This document shows, piece by piece, positions 10,935-22,800 of a stretch of DNA of 64,000 nt. The position numbers and the translations under genes are program-made. Source of the stretch: Echria macrotheca (lineage: Eukaryota; Ascomycota; Sordariomycetes; Sordariales; Schizotheciaceae); the NCBI GenBank assembly GCA_030411725.1, contig MU839835.1, forward strand, positions 1,302,001-1,366,000. The letters run 5' to 3'. How positions within the stretch are numbered: position 1 is the first letter of the stretch; each line of letters starts with the position of its first letter. The notes under the pieces were generated by a model. That model was not told where the DNA came from. It saw only the letters and a program-made list of their open reading frames with translations, and made no database searches.

Positions 10935-12431
10935 ATGGCCACGGCTTCAGCGCGAGGAGCAGTGTCCTCCCTCAAGCAACAACTGCAACAACAACAAGAA
11001 GAAAAAGAAGAAGATGAGGAGGACAACGACATCGTATCCCTCGACCCAGCGGTGCCGATCGACCCCAAACCGTTGATCGCAGACATCAGACGGACGCGAT
11101 ACTGCATCCCCGGCTCTGTGTTCCTGGTGGAGGCCATCGAGCGGGATATACTTGTGGGAAGTCGGCATCGCGCGGTACGGGTCGTGCTGGGCGACGGCGA
11201 GCTGTGTGTGCAGGCTATCCTGCGGCCTGAGATGCACTGTTTTGTGGATGGGGGGCAGGTTTTTGAGGGGTGTTTTGTGAGAGTTGATCAGTTTGAGCTG
11301 AGGGAGGTTGAGGGCGGGATATGTTGGTATTTGTTGGTTGGGGATTTGGTTACTGTTGGGTTTCATCGGGGGTGGGTTAGGGTTGTTGGGGGGAGGGTGC
11401 CGGAGGTGAGGAAGAGGATGGGGATGGGGATGGGGAGGGTGGAGTTGGGGTTGGGGAGGCGGGCTTTTGGTGGGATGCTTGGGAGGGGGAAGGAGAAGGA
11501 GGTCGAGGGGGATGGTGTTGGTGAGACTGATAAGGTGGAGGAGGGGGAAGCGCCGCCGGTCGTCGCGGCCGCCGAGAGCAAAGCGGTGGTGGGAGTGTCC
11601 CCGTCCCCATCCCCGGCGAAGCAGTTCTTGAAGGCTCCCCCGTTTACGCCGCGGAAGTCACAGGTCCCTCCTGGGGGGAGGGGGGATACGGAGGAGCCGA
11701 AGCCGTCGGCTGGGAAGAGGACGACGCCGGCGTTTACCCCGTCCTCGGCGTCCAGATCGCACGCTGTGAAGATTCTGGACGCCGATGAGGACATCTCGGA
11801 TTCGGATGATGACGACGACGACTTTGAAACGCTCGAGGTGTCGGCCGAGCGGGCCGCCGAGCGCAGGCGGGTTCTCACCACCACCAGCCAGACCGTGGCG
11901 CGTCCGCTTTTCCTCCCTCCCACCAGCAAGAAGACCACCACCGCCGCCACTGTTGTTACAGCCAGCAGTAACAAGGACAATAAGTCTCTGCCGTGGATGG
12001 CGGACGACCCGACCCGGCCGCTGAGGCTCACGACGCTCCACTCCATCCCCAACCTGCCGTACAAGCAGAACTGGATGTGCAACGTCCTGGCCGTGGTGGC
12101 CTCGCTCTCGGAGCTCGAACCGGCCCACCTCCCGCCGCATAGCCAGCGGACTGCTCGGCTGGCGGATCCGACTACCGACAAGAGAGTTTTATTGACCGTA
12201 TTTCTGGAGCCCGAGACGTTCACGCCCGCGGTGGGGAGTGTGGTTTTGTTGGTCGGCGTTAAGAATCATCGGTTTGACGGGGGGAGTCTGAAGAAGTATG
12301 TTAGTGATCGGCCGAAGAATGGGGGGAGCTGGTGGGTGCGGGAGCCGGAGGGGTTGGAGTGGTGTCGTGGGGATGTTGTGGCGTTGAGGGAGTGGTGGGA
12401 GGAGGCACGGCAGGGCGGCGGCGGCGGGTGA
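10935..12431 (+). CDS. Uncharacterised protein with two possible OB-fold regions
   Basis: Single-exon gene, 498 residues; no family name can be given with confidence. The N-terminus is Gln/Glu-rich. Residues about 50-140 look like a beta-barrel domain (RRTRYCIPGSVFLVEAI, VRVVLGDGELCVQAIL, CFVRVDQFEL). A disordered Pro/Ser/Lys centre with an acidic run near 290 follows. Residues about 350-495 form a second compact block (SLPWMADDPTRPLRLTTL, WMCNVLAVVASLSELEP, VLLTVFLEPETF, VGSVVLLVGVKNHRFDG, then GSWWVREPEGLEWCRGD). The alternation of short hydrophobic strands, and the phrase giving a strand after a nucleic-acid-like loop, recall OB folds of RPA or telomere proteins; this is inference. The coding strand at 11340-11560 is extremely G-rich. 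Confidence 0.7.
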   Translation: MATASARGAVSSLKQQLQQQQEEKEEDEEDNDIVSLDPAVPIDPKPLIADIRRTRYCIPGSVFLVEAIERDILVGSRHRAVRVVLGDGELCVQAILRPEMHCFVDGGQVFEGCFVRVDQFELREVEGGICWYLLVGDLVTVGFHRGWVRVVGGRVPEVRKRMGMGMGRVELGLGRRAFGGMLGRGKEKEVEGDGVGETDKVEEGEAPPVVAAAESKAVVGVSPSPSPAKQFLKAPPFTPRKSQVPPGGRGDTEEPKPSAGKRTTPAFTPSSASRSHAVKILDADEDISDSDDDDDDFETLEVSAERAAERRRVLTTTSQTVARPLFLPPTSKKTTTAATVVTASSNKDNKSLPWMADDPTRPLRLTTLHSIPNLPYKQNWMCNVLAVVASLSELEPAHLPPHSQRTARLADPTTDKRVLLTVFLEPETFTPAVGSVVLLVGVKNHRFDGGSLKKYVSDRPKNGGSWWVREPEGLEWCRGDVVALREWWEEARQGGGGG

Positions 12432-13462
12432 GATGGGGGAGAGAGAAGGCGTGGTTTTCTTGAACTTTCGAGCGAGGGGCCTGAACTTGGTGAGAAAAGA
12501 CAGACGCCTTTGATCCAAGGGTGGATGGAATTTCTCTGGACAGGCCGCGGTTTGCCCTGCACACTTCGATATCGGGAGATGATGATCCGGGACTGGGGAC
12601 GTCACAACTTCGTTGGTTGATATCCGCCGGATGCGCGACCTAACAGGTTATCAGGGGACACTTGTCGGTGGCGACACGGGATGTCGGGGAGATGGTCTGC
12701 TATGAACATATTAAGAGCTGGTTATCCGCGAGCAATCAGGTACAAGTACTTGAGCCCTGAGAGGACTAGTCATTGCTGGCAGGGGAGACATATGTTAATC
12801 TAGAGAGTTCGAAATCTGCGGAGGCGGTTTTCCGAACTATTTACCTTCCCACCTTGGCACCTTAACAGGAGGCAGGGCTTCGATGGGAAATACAGCCCAA
12901 GCATAACCCGAAAGTCCGGAGCGGTCCATAGGTTCCTTGAAAGGGGACAGGCGGCATATGATGTCTCTACGGGCTGGGAATCACTAGCACTCGGGTACAG
13001 ATAGATAGATAACTGGAACCCTACGAAAGAATACCTAGGCACGTCAGGAGGTACGATCTTCCATGAGATTATCTGCCGCCCTTACTGAATATGTGTCTAC
13101 CTACTGATTCGACGTGACTACCTTTTTTTGTGATGCAACTCGGCCAGCAAGAACTTTGGGGACCTGTTTGACGAGTGAAAATGCATCTTTACTAGAAAAC
13201 CAAGACGACACGCGAGAATACTAATCGAGCGACATATTCTTGATCGTAATGATACATTTTTATGACCGGACCAATGCTATACTATACACACCCCATAAAA
13301 CTCCTGCTCTCCTCGCTGTCGCATCTCACAAATAGTCAACTCCAACTCCCCAGACGAAAAACTAACCCCTCCCAACTCCCAACTCCCAACTCCTTACACT
13401 GATTCCAATCCCAAACAATTCCTCATCAACATCATCCAGACATATATCCACAAGACAAGAGC
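12432..13462. other. Convergent intergenic region
   Basis: About 1 kb between the ends of the OB-fold-like gene and the transporter gene. It contains a short tandem CCCAACT array at about 13370-13393. No coding sequence seen. Confidence 0.45.
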
Positions 13463-15250
13463 CTAAACAGCCCTAGAAACGTCCTCCCGTCTCGACTCCG
13501 TCGCTCCCAGATCACCGCTGTCTTTCTTCGCTGTCTTCTCACCCCGCCCCCTATCCTCCCCAAAGCTGCCCACCCGCGTGGCGTCATCATCCGCCTCCGA
13601 CTCAGGATGGCGCCGCTTGCGCGTGGCAAAGCCGGGGGGCGTCCACTTGGACGAGCGCCACGGCTTGAGATCGCGCTGGCCGTACATGAGGTCGACGTGC
13701 TCGAGCGACAGGGTGCGCGACTCATAGAGGAAGAACCACACCAGGACGGCGGCGACGAGGTTGCAGGCCGCAAAGACGTAGCCGTAGGCGTAGGAGATGC
13801 CGTTTGTCGCCAGAGGGGTGAGGAAGGAAATCAGGACTGTTTTTTTTAAATGTCCGTTAGCATATTTGATGAGATTTACGAGACAGAACAGAACGAGACA
13901 AAACTCACAGTTTCCAAACCAGTTGGCCGCCGTGGCGAGCGAGGCCTGCTTCGCGCGCGTACGCAGCGGGAACGTCTCGCCAATAACAACCCACGCGATC
14001 GGACCCCACGTCCCCGCGAACGAAGCAATAAACATGCACGCCGACACGATCATGATGATGCCCACCGTCCGGCTGCTGTCGGGGTCGATGGCGGTGCCGA
14101 CCGACGCAAAGACAGCCAGCCAGACGGCCTGCCACAGGGCACCCAGGAAGAGCGGCCAGCGCCGGCCGTACTTCTCCACGACGTACAGCCCGTAAAAGGT
14201 CAGGGCGACGTTGACGGCGCCCAAAATCAGCTGCGTCTGGATTGGATCGTCGATGCCAGCCGACGAGAAGATGGTCGCGCCGTAGTAAAAAAAGTAGTTG
14301 ACGCCCGTCCACTGCTGCAGAAAGTGAATGCCAACACCCAAAAACGTGCGATACACCAGCCGCGGAATCCCCGACGGCCTCCCGGTAAAGCACTCGGCCC
14401 AGCTGCCCACGCCGACGCTGCGCTCCTTCTCGATGCTGTCGTACATCTCGCGCAGATCCCGCTCGACCAGCGGATGGTTCGGGTCGTCCTTCATCCCGCG
14501 CAGCCGCGCCATGCTCATGCGCGCGCCCTCCCTGTCCTGTTGTCCGGCCAGCCAGCGCGGCGACTCGGGCACGAGCAGGATGCCGATCCCCAGCGGCAGC
14601 GAGAAGGCAATCCCGAGCCCGATGACGATGCGCCACGACGCGCTCGTGGTCTCGATGGTGCGCACGGCGTAGTTGATGATATTCGACACAAGAATGCCAA
14701 ACGTGATCAGGAGCTGGTAGCTCGCCACGACGGCGCCGCGGATCTCGCGCGGCGAGCACTCGGACTGGAACATGGGCACGCCCACCGACAGGTTACCAAT
14801 GCCCAGGCCGGCCGTGAAGCGGCCCATCATCATGTGCACCCACGAGTGCTGCGCCGTGATCTGGATGATGTTGCCGCACACAAAAACGGCGACGCCGAAC
14901 GACAGCGACTTGCGCCGGCCCCACCAGTCGGCCGTGTAGGCGCCAGACAGCGCGCCGATCAGCGTGCCGATGGACATGAGCGATACCAGCAGGGATTGGA
15001 TGATGGGCTGCCAGTCCTTGGTGCCGTCTCCTTGGTCTTGCCCGAAGCGGTCGATGAAGTCTTTGAAGAGGAGCATGCCCGAGATCTGGCCCGTGTCGTA
15101 GCCGAAGAGGAAGCCGCCGATAGACGTAGTGGCGCCGAGCATGAGGGCTTCGACGCCGCAGTCGGCGCCGTTGATGCGGATGGATCTTTTTTTGTCAGCT
15201 TGTATATCCATTAAGGGAGAAAGGGGGGGAGCATACTTTTGTCCCAGCAT
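13463..15250 (-). CDS. MFS hexose transporter
   Basis: Proton-coupled or facilitative sugar transporter of the plasma membrane. Model: complement(13463..13836, 13909..15185, 15237..15250), 554 residues, with a 14-nt first exon (MLGQK). The open frame further upstream has only TTG. Family signatures are present: GGFLFGYDTGQISG in TM1, DWWGRRKSL between TM2 and TM3, GRFTAGLGIGNLSVGVP, PESPRWLAGQQ, the QQWTGVNYFFYYGATIF motif before TM7, EKYGRRWP, and a TM10 region with SFAGTWGPIAWVVIGETFPLRTRAK. About 12 hydrophobic segments can be counted. The last exon is joined as NWFGN-FLISF. The C-terminal tail of about 75 residues is polar and charged. Closest in style to fungal Hxt/RCO-3-like proteins; transport versus glucose sensing cannot be decided. 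Confidence 0.9.
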   Translation of the reverse strand: MLGQKYAPPLSPLMDIQADKKRSIRINGADCGVEALMLGATTSIGGFLFGYDTGQISGMLLFKDFIDRFGQDQGDGTKDWQPIIQSLLVSLMSIGTLIGALSGAYTADWWGRRKSLSFGVAVFVCGNIIQITAQHSWVHMMMGRFTAGLGIGNLSVGVPMFQSECSPREIRGAVVASYQLLITFGILVSNIINYAVRTIETTSASWRIVIGLGIAFSLPLGIGILLVPESPRWLAGQQDREGARMSMARLRGMKDDPNHPLVERDLREMYDSIEKERSVGVGSWAECFTGRPSGIPRLVYRTFLGVGIHFLQQWTGVNYFFYYGATIFSSAGIDDPIQTQLILGAVNVALTFYGLYVVEKYGRRWPLFLGALWQAVWLAVFASVGTAIDPDSSRTVGIIMIVSACMFIASFAGTWGPIAWVVIGETFPLRTRAKQASLATAANWFGNCEFCLVLFCLVNLIKYANGHLKKTVLISFLTPLATNGISYAYGYVFAACNLVAAVLVWFFLYESRTLSLEHVDLMYGQRDLKPWRSSKWTPPGFATRKRRHPESEADDDATRVGSFGEDRGRGEKTAKKDSGDLGATESRREDVSRAV

Positions 15251-16443
15251 CTTGGTGGCTGCTGTTTCAGGAAGAGATCTCTTCAAGAAACCCGGGGAGA
15301 GAAAGAGATGTTATAACCCGAGTAATAACCTCTAGACAATTTCTGCTATTTCAGCAGCAGCGGGACACGACAGGTTTAATACCTGCTGCTGCCACTCCTG
15401 TTGCCTTGCCCCCAGCCAGTGACCATGACCGCCCAAAGCGGTTGCAGCTTGGTCGCCATGGTTTCTCTTTCTTTCCAGTTGGGAAGGGGACCAGAGAAAA
15501 AAACCATGGCAATGACGTTGTCTGTGTGTTCTTCCCCGGATTTTGGATGCCGGTGGGATTCCGCTTCAGAAGCCGGTGGGTATGAAGTCATGCAGCAGCG
15601 CCGCGCCGCGCCGAGACATCGAGCAGCGAGCGGGTCCGGGACTCTGGGGTTTTTTTTTGGTTGTTGGTCGTCTTGGCTCTGCGTCACTGATCGACGTCGG
15701 CCAAGAAACGGCGGTAAGCACTGCGCTGCCCACCTGACCTGCGGATTACTTATTGTTTTGGGGGGATTTAGCAGGATTGCGGTTGTGTACTCTAGAGCTG
15801 GGTTGTTGCCGTTTCAAACTGTCACCGTCGGGGTGCTTTTCTCGTTCAAGTGGCATGTCGTGAACTGGGGGATTTTGGAGGTGGAATGAGAGGTTAACCC
15901 TAACCCTGACAACGGGGTCACTGTCGATGGCTTCATGCCCTGTGTTCATGTTGGGTTCTCTACGGATACTATCAGTATGGTAATTTCTGTCGGCCTGGTT
16001 TCTGTTCAATGTCGTGGACGGCTAGAAAAAGTCGTTGATTAGAAATGTGGGATGTGCAGGAAGCCATGGACCGCAACCAAGCCAGCGGTCCAAAGCCCAA
16101 AGCTACTGTACCTAATGAAGAGTTAAAGTAAGGTACCTGAGTTCTGGTGGACATGCGCTCTCACAAAATATGCATACCAGAACTATCATATGTCAAGTAT
16201 CTAACCAACGCAAAAAAGTCATTTCGTTCAGTCCAGAGTAACCAGCAAACCGTGTTGTCAACAGGGGCCCGGACCCCACCACTTACACCAACCATCACCA
16301 CCACCCCACCAGACTTCCACTTACACACAATCACAAGTTACTCAACACCCAACCCATAACCCCGAATCCATAACCGCAGCCACAACCACAACACCACAAA
16401 AACCACCAAGCCATCAAGCCAAAGAAAAAAAAAAAAACTACTA
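15251..16443. other. Intergenic, transporter promoter side
   Basis: About 1.2 kb. A telobox-like AACCCTAACCCT lies at 15896-15907, and a TAAGGTACCTGA motif near 16129-16140. A T-run occurs around 15651-15658. No coding sequence recognised. Confidence 0.45.
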
Positions 16444-17133
16444 CTAAGAAACAAGAACAGGCAAAACCTCCAACCCCTCCCCTTCCTCCCCCTCTCCCTC
16501 CCCCAAAGAAAACGAACAAACCCCCCCAGCAGAACACATCCCTTTCAGTCCCCCCCGTCCCTGTCCAACCCAGACCTCCCGCCGTCCCTCATACCTCCTT
16601 CCAAACACTTCAACCGCAATAACAAGACTAAAATTCTGCCCTGGGTTCCACCACTCCTCTCCTCCCTTATCCTCCTCAATAGCTAGGGAATATCTTGCGT
16701 CAGAACAATTATGAAAGAACTGGGAGAGGGGGGGACGGTAGTATGGGTATTTTAGGGTGCATTTTATTTGTTTCTCTTCACCTTCATTCTCTTGTTGTTT
16801 CTCTTCTCTCTGTTTTTGTTCTTGATGTTGTTGATATTGATGTTGGATTTTCGGGGAGGAGGAGGTGGTGGTGTTTGTGGCCTGTTGTTCTTGTGTGATC
16901 GGAAGAGAAGGTTGATCTGGGGATGATGATGATGGGAATTGAGAGTATTTGTTCGGATCGCGGAACTCGACTCCCAGAAAATTGAGCGGGTCCGATTTGG
17001 TCGGTTCGCGCCAGGGGAGGGACGTGGTGGTTAGGCTTGTTATGGACCATGGAAGGGGGAGGTCTGATGATGCCGCGTGGGTGGTGTAGGACACGGCGAG
17101 GAGGGTTAGGTGGAAGAGAGGTTTGCGGCGCAT
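16444..17133 (-). CDS. Small secreted protein, uncharacterised
   Basis: 229 residues, single exon, starting at the ATG of MRRKPLFHLTLLAVSY. Residues 1-22 form a classical signal peptide (basic start, hydrophobic core, Ala-Ala after THA). The open frame extends further upstream with low-complexity His-rich sequence that looks like a translated 5' UTR. The mature protein has LPWREPTKSDPLNFLGVEFRDP, then a long Gln/Glu/Ser linker, then a C-terminal domain with four Cys (IKCTLKYPY, FFHNCSDARYS, MCSAGGVCSF) and several NxS/T sites. The spacing resembles small Cys-paired fungal secreted proteins. No enzymatic motif is visible. It lies downstream of the amino-acid permease on the same strand. Confidence 0.7.
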   Translation of the reverse strand: MRRKPLFHLTLLAVSYTTHAASSDLPLPWSITSLTTTSLPWREPTKSDPLNFLGVEFRDPNKYSQFPSSSSPDQPSLPITQEQQATNTTTSSSPKIQHQYQQHQEQKQREEKQQENEGEEKQIKCTLKYPYYRPPLSQFFHNCSDARYSLAIEEDKGGEEWWNPGQNFSLVIAVEVFGRRYEGRREVWVGQGRGGLKGMCSAGGVCSFSLGEGEGEEGEGLEVLPVLVS

Positions 17134-18000
17134 TTTTTTTTCTTTTTCCCCGGTCGATATTTTGTTTTTTTGTCGGTGAGTGGGTTTTGGTACCAGGTTG
17201 AAGTGATGGTGATGGTGATGGAAAGGACGGTGTTTGTGATGGGTGTGATATGATATACATAAGGTAGGTACACACATATTTGTCATGGAGATGGATGGGG
17301 AGTTTGGGATTTAAAAAAAACGGCAAGTGTAAGACGGGCGAAATATTCACGCGCGAGAAACGTTACCGTTCTGTTGTAGAAGTCGCCGGGAGAGAAATGA
17401 TTGTGCTATGGACATTCCGGCTAAAGATGCGTCTTTCGAGGTCGTTGCAACCCAACATGGAATTTACTCGATGGCTGTGCTGATGCCAAGTAACACAGAA
17501 AATTCGGATTCGGAGGCCATAGTGAGGTTATCGGTCGATCTGGATATCGAGGTCTGCTGGGTGGTATGTTAGCTCAAAGTGAGTCGTATCTTGAGTTGCT
17601 GAGCTGCTGGGCTGCCAGAGGTTAAAGAAGACTGTTTTGGGACAGAGTTGGGACCAAGTCAGGACAAAAGAAGTATGACTTGGTCGCTATCAAGCTACAA
17701 TGGACTCTCATCGGGAATGCCTGCCATACATCTCAAAGATCGATAGGTATTCATGTGTTGGTGAACTGGGTCAGGTGGACTTGACAAAGTCTAGACGCTC
17801 ACCAACCAGAGTTTACTTGAATGTTTAAACAAATCACATTTACATAAATATAGGTACCAAATAGATAGACAGCAAATTGTATGCAGCGTGGTATCTCGAA
17901 AAGAAAGTACTAATGCCAGCCAATCCACCAGCCAAATGCTTTCCGACAAAAGCACCAGACATACAGTCATGGCCCATTACATCATCCCCGCCAACATCAT
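17134..18000. other. Intergenic between permease 3' end and secreted-protein gene
   Basis: About 870 bp; should contain the promoter of the secreted protein, with a pyrimidine-rich stretch on the minus strand next to its start. No gene seen. Confidence 0.45.
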
Positions 18001-19833
18001 TTATACAAAAACGAGGTGGAAAATACGCTTCCACGCCGGCATCGCCGCCACATACGCACGGTACTCGTTGATCTCATCCCACGGCAGCTCGCGACGGCCA
18101 GTATCCAGATCAATCTGGTCAACCGTCAGCCAACCGGTCCGCTTCCAGATAAAGCCACCGATCCAGAAGACAATCACGACGGGCATCGCAAGGTACTGCT
18201 GGAAGAAGCCATTGGCATCGTTCAGGTCGGCGCCGATGGGCGAGATGGCAATATAGAACTAATCTCGTTAGCTGTTGTCTCCTCGGTATGTGAAGAACAA
18301 AACTTACGTTGGCAATCAAGACAATGACATTAAGACTGAGACCCAACCAGCTGCCCCACACTCCACCGATAGCCTTGAACGGGATCTCGTCCAGGGTATG
18401 GCCCTGGCGCGCCCAGGCGGTCCGGAAGCGGATGTGGGCCAGGCAGATGGAACCCCAGGTGAACAGGGCGGCAAGACCCGACAGGGCAAGGAGCCAGTTG
18501 AAGACGACCGGGCCGTTGACGTTCAGGTTGATGAAGGCAAGGGGACCGAACAGCAGGATGGCGATGACGGACCACAGAGGGCGACCGGATCGGTCAATGT
18601 AGGCAAAGATCTTGGGCGCGTAACCCTGCTGGGCAAGGGCGGTGAGGGTACGCGAGCCACCGTACACCGACGAGACACCAATCGACACGACCGAGACGAG
18701 AATGATGACGTTCATGAACGAATCGAAGCCCTTGAGGTTGGCGTACTTGCCGACCAGCACGAACGGCGACGTGTTGGCGTTGGCGTAGGCCTGGTCGGGC
18801 GCACCAATGAGGCCGGGGTCGTCATACGAGATGAGCAGACCGACGAAGAACAAGCCCAAGATGTAAAACAGCGTGATACGCCAGAAGACCTGCTTGATGG
18901 CGCTGGGCAGCGACTTGACGGGATTGCGCGCCTCGGCAGCCGCCAGGCCGACCAGCTCGGTACCGCTGAAGGAGAAGGCAGCCGTGACGAAGATGGCACA
19001 GAAGCCCTTGAAGCCGTTGACAAAAGCGCCGCCCTCCTGGTACCAGAGCTTAGCACCCCAGTACTCGTCGTAGCGGCTGCCCTCGGGGCCGCCGCCGCAC
19101 ACTAGCACCAGAGCGATGATCATGAAGACGACGGTCGCTCCGAGCTTGAGACATGAGGACCAGAACTCCTCTTCTGCGTAGCCCAGGGTGCCGAAGACAT
19201 TGATGATGACGATAAACAGCCAGAAGATGGCGATCCAGACGCCTGCATCAGTTAGCCGTGTGATTGTGATTGCAACAAAAACAAAAAGTACGAACCGACG
19301 CTAATGTCCTTGTTCCAGTAGGCGACGGTGAAACCACAGACTGTCAGCTCGAGCGGCAGCACCACAGCCCATTGCATGACGTAGTTCCAGCCCATGGCGA
19401 AACCCCATGACGGATCAATGAAGCGGGTCGAGTACGTGTAGAAACCACCAGAGACAGGATACATGACGGCGAGCTCGCCGAGCGCGTAGACCGTGTTGAA
19501 CATCATGATACCGCAGATGAGAAAGTCGATCAGGAGCCAGCCGGGGCCGCCCACCCGCAGCGCACCGCCCGAGCCGACGAAGAAACCGGCGCCGATGGAA
19601 CCGCCAATGGCAATCATCTGCAAATGGCGACTGCGCATGGACCGGTCGAGCGAGTCGGTGATGTCGCCCTCCTGGAGGGGACGGCGCTGGAACGACTTGA
19701 AGTTGAGGCCATTGCGCGTCATGAAGTCCTCCTCGTCGCGCGGGCGGACAACATGATGGTCCTCGAAGGGGGGCGGCGCCTCCTTCTCGGGCGTGAAGGA
19801 GCCGGCGGCGCCCTTTTCCTCGGCCGACGACAT
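18001..19833 (-). CDS. General amino-acid permease (APC superfamily, YAT/GAP-like)
   Basis: Plasma-membrane proton/amino-acid symporter. Model: complement(18001..18258, 18308..19242, 19296..19833), 576 residues. The cytosolic N-terminus leads into SLDRSMRSRHLQMIAIGGSIGAGFFVGSGGAL, the conserved TM1 region of this family (shown here in two parts: HLQMIAIGGSIGAG, FFVGSGGAL). Further family segments are ELAVMYPVSGGFYTYSTRF, PSWGFAMGWNYVMQW, AAFSFSGTELVGLAAAEARN, VSIGVSSVYGGSRTLTALAQ, and the C-terminal WDEINEYRAYVAAMPAWKRI with an aromatic end. Twelve hydrophobic segments are expected and about that number is visible. GAP-type permeases are usually controlled by nitrogen source through GATA factors and by ubiquitylation of the N- or C-terminal tails; the N-terminus has Lys residues that could serve. 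Substrate range cannot be read. Confidence 0.9.
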
Positions 19834-22800
19834 GGTCGGGGAAGAAGGGGATGGTGGTCAAAATAGAGGAGGGACGGTCAGTTGGGGTGTGCTCTCCGGG
19901 AGCGCGACTCTGGACCGACAATGGCGGAGTAGCTACTGAGCAGTAAGGCAAGAGCTCTCAGTCGCGGCGCGGTGGGCGGGACGGGAGGTTTATCTATGCT
20001 TGGGGTCGCGCGGCGATCCTTCTCGGGGGAGGGGTGGTATGGCAGGGGGAGGTGGCAGCGATGCATGGAAACGGGCTAGAAGCCGCGCAGAATAAAACGG
20101 GCACCAATGGCCAGCTCCGTCCGCTCGAGTGTAACGGACCAGCAGAGAGACACAGGTGACATGAGGTTTGATTACCCTCTGAACGAGGCAGGAGCATGTC
20201 CTGAGGAGGCCCTAGTCCTGAGTGCGGACCAAGGTACATAGCTGGGTTAGCCACTGGGCTGTGTACAGGCTGCCAGCGAGAGAGGGTAGCCATTCTCGAT
20301 ACTCCAAGATTTACTCGGACTGCTGTCCATCAAAGCCTCGGGAACAGACCGGGGAGGCTTCAACTCAGACTCGAGCTGGCGAGACAGCTTGTGTGGGGCC
20401 TGGGAGGGCTGGGCGACGCCGTGATTTGGTCGTGTGTCGGTCCGTTTTCCATGATGCCACGCATTTGTGCTCGAAGGCTGCGATATGAGACAAACGGACC
20501 CCGGTCGATCGGGCGGGCGTCCGACCTGTCGGGCAATTTCCTACAGGAGTTGCCACTGGCTCGCTCAGTGGCAGACATGGCGCAAGAACTTGCCCCAGGA
20601 CGTCGGCGACGAGGTCGAAAAGAGGACAAGATCGAATCCTGTCAAGCTATCGGTTCCCCAGACTGGGAATGCAGCAAGACCAATAAAACAGCTGCGCGAA
20701 CCCGTCAAGATTCTCTTTGTCAGGAATTCTAACGACGAGGCAGCGCTAGTCTCCGCCCGCAGCCTGCCTGGATGCTGTCGTACAGATCTTCCCCGCCACT
20801 GGCCGTTGAGGGGGGTTACTTTGGCAGTTCCCTGTTTCCGCTGCGCCGCGCGGGAGCTGCAGACAACACCGCTGCACCGCACTCTGTGGTCCATGGTCCG
20901 TGGCCCGTGCGAGTCTGTGAGCCTCGCGTCTGTCAGCTCGACGCGCCTGCCCTTGGGGGAAGGAACTTCGCAGGCGAGGTCGTCTGGTGTAGCTGAAGGT
21001 TGCGTTCAGTAGTAGTCAAGCGATGAAGCTGGACGGTGCTGCAATGGCATGTTGCCCAGAGGGTATCGGATGACAGCGTCTTGCATCTTCGTCTTGAGCT
21101 GTCACGTTGATAGGAACCTAATCCGTACACTATTGTCAAGCCTTGATCGTAGTGTAGAGCTTGGTCCAGCATGATTTACATGGCGTGGGCCAAGCCGGCG
21201 TTATCCCGGTGGGGCTAGACCAATTCGTCGCTGCGGCGCTTGCGGCTGCAGCTGTCGCGAGAGCTCTCGACTCGACCGTTATCCATCGCCTGAGCTTCAG
21301 CCTGCTCTTGCCTCAACTTCAGCTCACCGGCTGGAAAACATGTGTTGCAGCTGAGGCGGCCACACGGCAGGTAACACGGTCGCAGAGTTAAGCCTTCCGG
21401 ACATGTCTTGGATGCTCTTGGTTGAGCTTGGTTTGACGACTTGCTCTTGGTGGCCAGGGTTCTCCAGACGATGCCGACAGGGGATCGTTGGTGGCTTCGG
21501 GGGATCTCTTGGCGGCCGAATCCCGTAACGGAAGGTGGGAGGAGCATCGCCCAATCAGCGCCGACTGTTAGCTGCAGGATTCCGGGTCTTATCACGGCTC
21601 GGAAAGGCCGCTTCTCACTGATCAGTGACCGATTCCGATTGTCTGCATCTGGCCCTCACCTCCTCTTATCTTGCGGGGTCCTGACCGTGGCCTGTTGCTC
21701 TCCAGACCAGGTTAGCCAGCCGAGGCCTTCCAAATCCTTTGGACGCGCACGATTTTGTTACTGGTAGGGTTCCTAATCGCCAACCATGCATTTTATCGCC
21801 CGCCGTGGGGGTCGGAGCTGGAAACGGAGGGCCTGCGGGGAGACGAGCTTGACGAGAAGCCATTGACATCAGCCGAGCTGCAGTCTACTTTGCGCCAGTC
21901 ACGAGCTTTCTCGGCAACTCGGCTGCCAATACTCTAGTGTACACCAGTTACGCCATAAAAGTTAACGGTAGCTCCCAAATGGCGGCATGTAATAGAGTAG
22001 AGTGATGGCTCCGCTCCGCCCGTGCTTCCCGCACCGATTCCACATCCGTCACCGAACGTCAGGACGGGCAATGTTACAGATGATCGGACAGTCCGGGGAT
22101 ATGCAGCTCAGGCCCAGGCTCCCGGGCACCACACACAGGGACGATACATTATGGATAGCATCGGCCGAGGTAAACATTTCCAGATCGAGCCCAAGTCCAC
22201 CGCCCGGACTGCGCTATTTAGCACCGTCCTCACGTGTCGTCTTGCCCTTTACGTCGGTGGGCATTTCGAGTCTGGACTCGGTGTCGACAGCTCGACATGG
22301 CGCGACACTGGCAGCAAGTGGATAACAGCAGAGCAGAGATGGAGGATTGGAGCCAATTTCCGATGGTCTGGATGCTGATTCGCATCCGCAACCCCATTCC
22401 CAGGGCTTTGTGTGTCTGCATCGACCCGCTCTGTCCAGAAACAGGATGTCGTCCGCCAATGGTACCGCTCCCATTGGCGATCCCCGGCCGTGGGTCTTGT
22501 GGATGCAACCGTCCCTGATATCTTGATAAGTCCTGTCAGACATTCTGCGCTCTGCAGCTGTCGCCACCCACCAACCACCCATCACGCCGCCGTCCCAGCA
22601 CGGAAATACGCCCGTTTCTTTTCACGCGGGGGAGGCGACGTGACGGCGCTTGCTGGCCTGCGTCAGAACTCTCTCCGCCGGCGACTGCTTCTGGAAGCCT
22701 ACCGGATTTAGGGTGTCAATTTCTCACATCAGCATCCCGTTATCTCAAACACGGCGGCTGCCGTGACGGGTCACACAGGTTGACTGCTTGACAGCGGGCG

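Noticed and set aside
13850..15214. 454-codon + strand open frame opposite the hexose transporter
   Set aside because: It is antisense to a clear transporter; Arg/Ala/Asp-rich wording is typical of a shadow frame in GC-rich coding DNA.
15895..15908. Telomere-like AACCCTAACCCT
   Set aside because: Only two units, deep within coding-rich sequence; not a telomere. It may be a telobox but nothing else supports this.
18275..19105. 276-codon + strand frame opposite the permease
   Set aside because: Shadow of the permease exon; no motifs.
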